From the NCBI GenBank assembly GCA_030611115.1, contig JAUWQK010000043.1, forward strand, positions 1 to 8,826: DNA of 8,826 nt. The letters are read 5' to 3'. Of this stretch, positions 1 to 4,610 are shown one piece after another (position 1 is the stretch's first letter; each line of letters starts with the position of its first letter). Source of the DNA: Deltaproteobacteria bacterium (GTDB lineage Bacteria; Desulfobacterota; Desulfobacteria; Desulfobacterales; ETH-SRB1). Position numbers and translations under genes: made by a program. The notes under the pieces were generated by a model. That model was not told the origin of the DNA and did no database searches. It worked only from the letters and a program-made list of their open reading frames with translations.

Positions 1-11
1 CAATCTCTCAT

Positions 12-58
12 AGGTTCTTCCTCTCTTCTCCCTTTGGAGCTTTCCCGGGGAAGAACCT
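12..58. terminator. Long inverted repeat, possible terminator of an upstream gene
   Basis: AGGTTCTTCC at 12-21 is exactly complementary to GGAAGAACCT at 49-58, giving a perfect 10-bp stem around a 27-base pyrimidine-rich interval. The right arm is followed by TTTATCATATTTTTT. On the + strand this resembles a Rho-independent terminator with an unusually long loop, and it would end transcription of a gene lying to the left of the window. An attenuator or protein-binding repeat is equally possible. Confidence 0.4.
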
Positions 59-104
59 TTATCATATTTTTTCCACGCCGGAACGGTAAAACCTTTTAGG
101 GTCG

Positions 105-121
105 CTCGGGCATAGCCCGAG
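105..121. repeat. Perfect hairpin with GC-ATA-GC apex before the ParB-methyltransferase gene
   Basis: CTCGGGC (105-111), ATA (112-114) and GCCCGAG (115-121) form a perfect 7-bp stem with a 3-base loop, followed by GTTTAATTT. The only purine-rich ribosome-binding-like bases upstream of the ParB frame (GAGG, 119-122) lie within or next to the right arm. If they are used, the hairpin could block ribosome access. The apex matches that of the hairpin at 8694-8714, although the stems differ. Confidence 0.5.
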
Positions 122-187
122 GTTTAATTTAAAACAATTATCCTTGATGAAGAAATTTATCCCAGAAATGGGATTGATCACAGGCGG

Positions 188-1525
188 GTGGGTATATTTT
201 CCGAAAACATCAGGGACGGGTTTACGTTTGATCCCATTGAAGTGGAGCCCTGCCCTGACAAGCCCGGTTGGTATCGTCTGCTGGATGGGACTCACAGATG
301 GAGCGCCTACAAATCAACTGGGGTGGCAGAAGTAGAAGCCATCATAAAGGATCTGGATGGGAATGATCCCCTGCTATATGCTGCAAAAAAAGCGATCGGC
401 CCGAGACAGTTGACTGAAGACGAGGCAAGGAACACTGCCCGGCGTGCATACACCAAGAACCCTTGTCTCAGCTCCGCAGATATCGGTCAAGCCATCGGAC
501 GTTCAAGGCAGACAGTGGACTCCTACATAACCGATCTTCGCGCCGCAAGCCAGATGGGCAAGGACATCAAGATATTCAGTATGAATCGCCTTGGCATCCC
601 CCAGGACAGGATTGCAAAAAAAATGGGGGTAAATCAGGCATCAATACATAACCATTTATTAAAAATGCCAGTATTGGCAAATCTAATAAATGCCGATTTA
701 GAGAGGGGTTTTACTATTGCACAAGTAGCTGAAAAGCATGGCTGGACAGATCCAATGGTCTGGTCACTGGCCCTGGAAGACAAAGATGATCGCGACAGAT
801 TCAAGGAACTTGGCTGGGGACTGAGGACCTGGGACCAATGGGAATTCAATGATTGTGACAAAAGATTTGGGGATGACTGGCCCGGGCGCATCCCGGCGCA
901 ACTGATCGCACACATCCTCTTTTATTTCTCCAGGCCAAACGACCTGATCCTTGACCCCATGGCGGGAGGCGGCGTGACCCCCGACACCTGCCTTGCCTTA
1001 AGCCGCAGATGCTGGGCCTTTGATATGACGGTCCGGTCGGAGACACGCCCCGAGATCGAACCTCACACATGGAACCTTTCCTCAGATCAACAACTATCCT
1101 GGCCTGTAAACTCAAAAGAAAAAGCCGACCTCATCATCTTTGATCCGCCATACTTTGATAAAAAGGCTGCCGACTATGATAAAAAAAGTATATCAGGACT
1201 GCCGAAGAAAGAATACCTTGAATTTCTTGAAGCCTTTTTCGCCCTGCTTAAACTCAATACCAAAAAGACGACAAGGCTTGCTTTCATTAACGCGGACTGG
1301 CGGGATTTTCAGAATAAAGCAGCAACAGAAGAAACGGGCAAAGGAGCAATCCTGATAGACGACTACCTTTGTATCCTGAACAGGACTGGATGGCAGCACA
1401 CTCACATAATCCAGGCCCCCATGTCCGCGCAACGCTTCAGCGCAGTAGTCGTCTCCGCAATGCAGAAGAAAAGGATACTGGGTGTTACAAGCAGGTATGT
1501 GATCGTTTTGAATCAACAGGGATAG
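188..1525 (+). CDS. ParB-like nuclease/partition fold fused to HTH segments and a DNA methyltransferase domain
   Basis: This is a modular DNA-binding and DNA-modifying protein. Residues 1 to about 50 (counted from GTG 188) match the C-terminal half of a ParB N-terminal fold, with the DGTHRW signature at 33-38. Three helix-turn-helix-like segments follow at about 94-117, 136-159 and 174-195. The C-terminal half is an amino-methyltransferase domain: a glycine-rich AdoMet loop (LDPMAGGGVT, 255-264) and the catalytic DPPY at 319-322. That tetrapeptide is typical of N6-adenine or N4-cytosine methyltransferases. The start is uncertain. The same frame is open from 128, and bases 137-187 translate to IILDEEIYPRNGIDHRR, the expected first strand of a ParB domain. 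However, it contains no ATG, GTG or TTG before 188. Either an ATT/ATC start is used, or the 5' end is damaged. Such fusions occur in phages and mobile elements; the target sequence cannot be predicted. Confidence 0.85.
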   Translation: MGIFSENIRDGFTFDPIEVEPCPDKPGWYRLLDGTHRWSAYKSTGVAEVEAIIKDLDGNDPLLYAAKKAIGPRQLTEDEARNTARRAYTKNPCLSSADIGQAIGRSRQTVDSYITDLRAASQMGKDIKIFSMNRLGIPQDRIAKKMGVNQASIHNHLLKMPVLANLINADLERGFTIAQVAEKHGWTDPMVWSLALEDKDDRDRFKELGWGLRTWDQWEFNDCDKRFGDDWPGRIPAQLIAHILFYFSRPNDLILDPMAGGGVTPDTCLALSRRCWAFDMTVRSETRPEIEPHTWNLSSDQQLSWPVNSKEKADLIIFDPPYFDKKAADYDKKSISGLPKKEYLEFLEAFFALLKLNTKKTTRLAFINADWRDFQNKAATEETGKGAILIDDYLCILNRTGWQHTHIIQAPMSAQRFSAVVVSAMQKKRILGVTSRYVIVLNQQG

Positions 1526-1602
1526 CCCGGGGGCAAGATTGGTATGCATTTTTTTAATAAGACCCGCTTGGTGAGAGATGTGAGTAATCAAAAGGGGCAC
1601 CA

Positions 1603-1830
1603 ATGAATAAAGAAGAATTACAGGAATTGATACAACTTAAGAAAAAAGGATTATCGGAATTTATTGATCGCTCAGAAAACGAACCAGGCCGATGCCATCT
1701 TTACAAGGTGAATCTGTACGTTACAAAAGATATGTTCACTTTTGATGAATTGGAAGATGCCATACAAAAAGAAAATGAAATCGCTGTAAAATTTAGCAAC
1801 GCCACTGATAGGAAACTCCAAAACGAATAA
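1603..1830 (+). CDS. Small hypothetical protein (75 aa)
   Basis: I do not recognise this protein. It is acidic in its second half (FDELEDAIQKENE) and shows no membrane segment or signal peptide. A good ribosome binding site, AAAGGGG at 1591-1597, lies 5 bases before the ATG, which supports translation. It follows the methyltransferase gene after 77 bases and precedes the 113-aa gene by only 18 bases, so the two small genes are probably cotranscribed. Its central part (CHLYKVNLYVTKDMFTF) has alternating hydrophobic residues, suggesting a small alpha/beta protein. A role as an accessory subunit or antitoxin-like partner is possible but nothing in the sequence proves it. Confidence 0.7.
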   Translation: MNKEELQELIQLKKKGLSEFIDRSENEPGRCHLYKVNLYVTKDMFTFDELEDAIQKENEIAVKFSNATDRKLQNE

Positions 1831-1848
1831 ACACCGCTTAATATTATT

Positions 1849-2190
1849 ATGGCAAAAAAGAAAAATTTATCACCCAGATATCAAGTTTGGATTGATGCAA
1901 GAAAAAAGTTTAGGCTTTCACATGCACATATTCAAATGGCCAGAGAGCTTGGTATGAATCCAAAGAAATTTGGAAGTTTGGCAAATCATTACCAGGAACC
2001 TTGGAAAGAACCTCTTTCTGATTTTATTGAAACTCTGTATTTTAAACGATTCAACAAGGAAAAACCTGCGAATGTTCGTTCTGTTGAGCAGATTGTAAAA
2101 GACAAAAAGAAAAAACAGGCTGAACGTAAAGAAAGGAAGCGTTTAGAAAAGGAAAAAAGTCAAAGCGGTTCGGTGAACAAACAAAGTTGA
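1849..2190 (+). CDS. Conserved hypothetical protein with basic coiled C-terminus (113 aa)
   Basis: The N-terminal two thirds (LSPRYQVWIDARKKFRLSHAHIQMARELGMNPKKFG, then NHYQEPWKEPLSDFIETLYFKRF at 46-68) matches, from memory, a small protein widespread in unrelated bacteria with no assigned function. The SHAHIQMARELGMNPKKFG stretch reads like a helix-turn-helix. The tail from about 80 onward is almost all Lys, Arg, Glu and Gln, predicting a charged helix that could bind nucleic acid or a partner. No Shine-Dalgarno sequence is visible before the ATG, so translation may depend on coupling to the 75-aa gene 18 bases upstream. Function unknown. Confidence 0.75.
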   Translation: MAKKKNLSPRYQVWIDARKKFRLSHAHIQMARELGMNPKKFGSLANHYQEPWKEPLSDFIETLYFKRFNKEKPANVRSVEQIVKDKKKKQAERKERKRLEKEKSQSGSVNKQS

Positions 2191-2291
2191 GAAAGATTAT
2201 TTTGTTAAATATATATGTTTTGGTGATATCAGCATGATCAATGTCGTGAGATCGGCTATCAGGTTTTATAAAAAAACAAAGGAATACAATC

Positions 2292-3047
2292 ATGGCACTA
2301 TATGAAAAACCTGTCAAACTGCTCTTTCGCGACATGATTAAAGATCTATCTGTGCTAAAAAAAGGTATCTTAAGTAGAGGCAAAGTAAACTCATGGTTCA
2401 AGCAAAAATATCCCTTAATAAAGCCTGGCACTATTTCTGCCCACCTTCTAAAACTATCCACTAATGCCCCAAGCCGGATACATTACAATCTTGATCAAAA
2501 TGGGAAAGATGACCTCTTATATCAGATAGACAGCCAAAAATTCCGTCTTTATGATCCAAGCGCTGATCCTGACCCTATTTATTCCAAGCCAGATGAAGAG
2601 GATTTCAACAATAAAAAAACTGAAAACTCAAAAGAAGAAAATGAATTTGCATATGAAAAAGATCTCCAAAACTTTTTAGCTAAAAATTTGCCACTTATTG
2701 AGCCAGGGCTTACGCTTTATATGGAAGAAGAAATAAACGGAATAGAATTCCCAGCAGGAAACCGTTTCATTGACATTTTGGCAACAGATAATAACAACGA
2801 TTATGTGGTAATCGAACTTAAAGTATCCAGAGGATACGACAGGGTTGTTGGGCAAATTCTGCGTTATATGGCGTGGATTAGAAAACACCAGGCAGATGAG
2901 AATCAGAAAGTACGTGGTGTTATAATAGCCCGTGACATTTCTGATGACCTATCGTTGGCCTGTTCAGAAATAAACAATATCGAGCTATATGAATATAACT
3001 TGTCTGTGTCATTAGATAAAATTAACGAAAATGAGGCCGGACCTTGA
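2292..3047 (+). CDS. NucS-like (DUF91) endonuclease with N-terminal DNA-binding-like domain
   Basis: The C-terminal half (about 117-245) is a PD-(D/E)xK nuclease of the NucS/DUF91 type. It starts with the YEKDLQNFLAKNLPLIEPGL helix region at 121-140, then FIDILA with Asp161, VVIELKV with Glu175 and Lys177, and the GQILRYMAWI helix with Gln188. All expected metal-binding and catalytic residues are present. The N-terminal 90 residues (KPVKLLFRDMIKDL, then WFKQKYPLIKPGTISAHLLKLS) look like a winged-helix domain of the kind found in restriction-like proteins. An acidic linker (about 91-118) joins the two. Full NucS mismatch endonucleases have a different N-terminal domain, so this is a relative, plausibly acting on foreign DNA, rather than the housekeeping enzyme. 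The ribosome binding site is AAAGGAA at 2278-2283 or adjacent. A group II intron fragment lies 20 bases past the stop. Confidence 0.85.
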   Translation: MALYEKPVKLLFRDMIKDLSVLKKGILSRGKVNSWFKQKYPLIKPGTISAHLLKLSTNAPSRIHYNLDQNGKDDLLYQIDSQKFRLYDPSADPDPIYSKPDEEDFNNKKTENSKEENEFAYEKDLQNFLAKNLPLIEPGLTLYMEEEINGIEFPAGNRFIDILATDNNNDYVVIELKVSRGYDRVVGQILRYMAWIRKHQADENQKVRGVIIARDISDDLSLACSEINNIELYEYNLSVSLDKINENEAGP

Positions 3048-3067
3048 TTTTTGTTTTTATTAATTCC

Positions 3068-3150
3068 ATCGGGATAGGAGCCCCCATTACTGAGGAGCCC
3101 TCCCCCCCCACCTGGCATACCGATCGGTACCGCGGCGGTTCGGCTGATAA
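3068..3150 (-). mobile_element. Group II intron 3' fragment (domains 5 and 6), 5'-truncated
   Basis: On the minus strand, 3141 down to 3108 reads as a 34-base domain 5. Its lower helix CCGCC/GGTGG has the G-U pair expected of a CGC-type catalytic triad, its upper helix TACC/GGTA carries a GATC loop, and a TG bulge lies on the 3' side. Domain 6 follows: GCTCC pairs with GGGGC, and GGGGAGG pairs with CCT-A-TCCC, leaving one bulged A (+ position 3075). That is the expected branch point, eight bases from a CCCGAT 3' end at 3068. Domains 1 to 4 and the reverse transcriptase should lie to the right, but a + strand gene begins at 3208, so they are absent. The fragment cannot splice alone. The family identification rests on fold logic and memory of similar introns. 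Confidence 0.75.
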
Positions 3151-3207
3151 GGCAGATTAATTCCCAGGCAGGTATAATTAGACGAACCCCGCGGTAATCC
3201 CAAAAAA

Positions 3208-3429
3208 ATGAAAACTTTAAAGTTTGATGTATTTGGACGAGTCGTACTCATTACCGAGACCAGAAGCGGCTGGGAGGCATTCTACTTAGGAAACGAGGGA
3301 AAACGGCGACCAGATAGAGACATAATCGTTCCTTCTAACATTGCCGAATCTGAAATTGCCCAATACTTAGATGATTTGTGTCACGAGTGGGCAACAGATC
3401 GAAACAATAGCGTCAAACGAGTAGACTGA
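3208..3429 (+). CDS. Small integron-cassette-type protein resembling DUF7661 (73 aa)
   Basis: The sequence MKTLKFDVFGRVVLI, a central GKRRP (residues 31-35), DIIVPSNIAESEIAQYLDDL and a final HEWA resemble, from memory, the DUF7661 family of small cytoplasmic proteins often found as integron cassettes. The function is unknown. It has no signal peptide or membrane segment. There is no clear Shine-Dalgarno sequence, only an A-rich run (AAAAAA) before the ATG, which is common for cassette genes. The stop lies 58 bases before an attC site, the standard layout of one gene plus its attC. The left cassette boundary is not clear; ATTAGAC at 3177-3183 is similar to, but not, a GTTRRRY core, and the intron fragment occupies the sequence to its left. 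Confidence 0.8.
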   Translation: MKTLKFDVFGRVVLITETRSGWEAFYLGNEGKRRPDRDIIVPSNIAESEIAQYLDDLCHEWATDRNNSVKRVD

Positions 3430-3444
3430 CGTAAAGGAATTTAC

Positions 3445-3546
3445 ATGGCAGTTAAATCGAAAATGAAAACGAGAATAGTCGGAAACCGCATAACAACGCG
3501 CATGCAGCCGGACCAAAAAACCGCTACGCGCTTTGTTGGTCGCTGA
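3445..3546 (+). CDS. Possible 33-aa basic peptide reading into the attC site
   Basis: ATG at 3445 follows AAAGGA (3433-3438) at normal spacing and opens a 33-codon frame ending at TGA 3544-3546, inside the attC right arm. The peptide starts MAVKSKMKTRIVGNR and is strongly basic with almost no acidic residues. The ribosome binding site is better than that of the 73-aa gene just upstream. More than half of the frame is attC DNA, so its residues may only reflect the recombination site. It could be a chance ORF, or a short reading frame translated after the cassette gene. Confidence 0.25.
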   Translation: MAVKSKMKTRIVGNRITTRMQPDQKTATRFVGR

Positions 3547-3561
3547 TGCGTGCCGTTGGCC
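3488..3561 (+). other. attC: Integron attC recombination site
   Basis: The 74-base site begins with R''-like GCATAAC (3488-3494) and ends with R'-like GTTGGCC (3555-3561). AAC pairs with GTT, an unpaired spacer follows, and then CGCGCATGCAGC pairs with GCTGATGCGTG, with one extra G (3504) on the left arm. A second pairing block, GGACC with GGTC, closes the variable terminal loop. The order of paired R box, unpaired spacer and paired L box with an extrahelical base is the structural signature integron integrase uses on the folded bottom strand. Recombination would fall between G3555 and T3556. The site sits between a cassette-type gene and a toxin-antitoxin operon, as expected. No integrase gene is visible in the window. 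Confidence 0.75.
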
Positions 3562-3589
3562 TTGACAGAAAGTCAAAACGATGTATAAT
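3562..3589 (+). promoter_or_regulatory. Consensus sigma-70 promoter of the toxin-antitoxin operon
   Basis: A perfect TTGACA (3562-3567) and a perfect TATAAT (3584-3589) are separated by 16 bases. The -35 box starts seven bases past the attC crossover point, so the cassette carries its own promoter. TTGAC also pairs with GTCAA (3572-3576). Confidence 0.85.
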
Positions 3590-3603
3590 TGTGGTGTATA
3601 CAT
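3581..3603 (+). promoter_or_regulatory. Operator-like inverted repeat over the -10 box
   Basis: ATGTATA (3581-3587) and TATACAT (3597-3603) are perfect inverted copies 9 bases apart. They cover the -10 box and the likely transcription start. The palindrome TGTATACA lies at 3595-3602, and TGTATA recurs 13 bases apart. Ribbon-helix-helix antitoxins typically bind repeats of this kind, which fits autorepression by the antitoxin-toxin complex. Confidence 0.6.
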
Positions 3604-3618
3604 TATCGGAGGTGTAGC

Positions 3619-3852
3619 ATGATAAGAACCCAAATATACCTGACAGAGTGTCAACGCTCTGAATTAGCAGCCATTTCAAAAACATTGGGGAAAAAACAAA
3701 GTGAACTCATACGAGAAGCCGTTGACCGTCTCATCGACCAAGCGGGCAACAGTCGGCGGGAAATTGTATTACGGGAGGCTGCCGGAATCTGGAAAAACCG
3801 TGCGGATCTTCCTGACTTTAAGGCAATACGGGCTGAATGGGACAGGGACTAA
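3619..3852 (+). CDS. Ribbon-helix-helix antitoxin (VapB/CopG-like, 77 aa)
   Basis: The N-terminus has the ribbon-helix-helix layout: a short strand RTQIYL (3-8) that would pair in a dimer and contact DNA, then two helices covering about 9-22 and 26-41 (KKQSELIREAVDRLID). The tail (about 45-77), with WKNRADLPDFKAIRAEWDRD, is the kind of flexible segment that wraps and blocks a PIN toxin. I chose ATG 3619 because GGAGGT (3608-3613) lies just upstream; the frame is open from a TTG at 3589, but that start would lie inside the -10 box. The stop lies 2 bases before the toxin start, the usual coupled antitoxin-then-toxin order. It probably represses its own promoter through the repeats at 3581-3603. 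Confidence 0.88.
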   Translation: MIRTQIYLTECQRSELAAISKTLGKKQSELIREAVDRLIDQAGNSRREIVLREAAGIWKNRADLPDFKAIRAEWDRD

Positions 3853-3854
3853 TC

Positions 3855-4238
3855 ATGGCAGAAGCACTTCTTCTTGACACAGACGTACTGATTGATTTCT
3901 TGCGGGGTTATAGTAAGGCGGTGAATTTTGTTAACGCAAATTCCTCTCAGATCATTTTGTCGTCCATCGTTGTTGCAGAGTTGTATGCCGGCGTAAAAGG
4001 GGAATCAGAACTAAAAGTTTTAGAGAATTTTATATCTCTCTTCCGGGTTCTGCCTGTAACGTCTGAAATAGCCAAGACCGGGGGACTCTATAAGCGTGAT
4101 TATGGCAAGTCTCACGGTGTGGGGCTCGCAGACGCAATCATAGCTGCTACCTGCGAGGCAGAAAATGCAGAGTTAAAGACACTAAATGTCAAGCATTACC
4201 CGATGATAAAGGACCTAACACCAACCTATAAAAAGTAG
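3855..4238 (+). CDS. PIN-domain toxin, VapC-like ribonuclease (127 aa)
   Basis: This is a complete PIN domain, a Mg2+-dependent RNase that in VapC toxins cleaves tRNA or rRNA when the antitoxin is lost. The expected acidic residues are present: Asp8 in LLLDTDVLIDFL, Glu42 in VVAELYAG and Asp93 in GLADAIIAATC. Asn111 in TLNVKHYPMI sits at the fourth position. The length is normal for the family. ATG 3855 is preferred to the in-frame ATG 3837 because AGGGA lies about six bases before 3855 and the conserved domain begins there. It follows the antitoxin after 2 bases and shares its promoter. The pair sits directly after an attC site, a common place for toxin-antitoxin cassettes, where they stabilise the array. 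Confidence 0.92.
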   Translation: MAEALLLDTDVLIDFLRGYSKAVNFVNANSSQIILSSIVVAELYAGVKGESELKVLENFISLFRVLPVTSEIAKTGGLYKRDYGKSHGVGLADAIIAATCEAENAELKTLNVKHYPMIKDLTPTYKK

Positions 4239-4424
4239 ACGGCCAACCCATATGAGCCGTAGTCTTGTCAATAGGCAATAAAAATTTCCTGACTTAAATT
4301 CAAAAATAAGTAATCTTAAAACCTGCTACAAACACATATTGAGGGTCTCTTACTCAGCTTTAATGCTGAAGGTTCGCCTTGATAATGATTAAGGGAAACG
4401 CCCTAGAATAAATTCGGTGACCTC
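4239..4424. other. Non-coding stretch with a chain of small hairpins
   Basis: No convincing gene is present. ACGGC (4239-4243) and GCCGT (4256-4260) flank the end of the toxin gene and could form a weak hairpin, but no T-run follows. Between 4354 and 4404, three hairpins stand nearly end to end: TCAGC/GCTGA with a 6-base loop, AAGG-TTCG-CCTT, and AGGG/CCCT with a 5-base loop. This may be a structured RNA or a folded DNA segment. I do not recognise a known RNA family. Confidence 0.4.
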
Positions 4425-4456
4425 ATGCTGCCCTTTTCAAAAGACAGGCTTAATGA

Positions 4457-4512
4457 GTATCAATTCACTGGTGCGGACGCAAAAAGCCGCGCCGCACAGC
4501 TCAACGTTGTGA
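4457..4512 (+). other. attC: Possible degenerate attC site
   Basis: GTGCGG-(A)-CGC (4471-4480) pairs with GCG-CCGCAC (4489-4497), giving a 9-bp stem with one extrahelical A. Outside it, CT pairs with AG if G4470 is also extrahelical. Unpaired spacers follow, then CAA (4461-4463) pairs with TTG (4507-4509). This is the attC layout, but the outer boxes are poor: the right core GTTGTGA departs from GTTRRRY, and the left core lacks AAC. If real, the toxin-antitoxin cassette would span about 3556-4506. It could also be a chance hairpin. Confidence 0.35.
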
Positions 4513-4532
4513 AAAATGTAATGATTAATAAA

Positions 4533-4541
4533 TGGTATAAT
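4533..4541 (+). promoter_or_regulatory. Extended -10 promoter of the 559-aa gene
   Basis: TGGTATAAT contains a perfect -10 hexamer (4536-4541) with the TG dinucleotide one base upstream, the extended -10 form that needs little or no -35 box. No good -35 hexamer is seen at 16-18 bases. The likely start of transcription, near 4548, lies about 60 bases before the ATG at 4611. Confidence 0.55.
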
Positions 4542-4610
4542 CATACAAGATTGAAGTATGTTTTTGTGTCTATAATTTCCAAGAAAAATCATAAAGAGGG
4601 GTCTTAACAA

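Noticed and set aside
1193..1603. 136-codon minus-strand ORF over the end of the methyltransferase gene
   Set aside because: Antisense to the conserved DPPY-containing region and without a recognisable domain.
3015..3056. Possible Rho-independent terminator after the NucS-like gene
   Set aside because: A T-rich run follows the stop, but the only stem before it is AGG/CCT around CCGGA, three base pairs, too weak to call.
3108..3150. Integron-targeting group IIC intron inserted in an attC
   Set aside because: The domain 5 sequence with a CGC-type triad does not look like class C, and the fragment lies outside the attC, so the link to attC targeting is not supported.
4425..4607. 60-codon + strand ORF upstream of the 559-aa gene
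   Set aside because: No ribosome binding site, composition unlike a protein, and its middle is the attC-like hairpin. The extended -10 promoter of the next gene also lies inside it.
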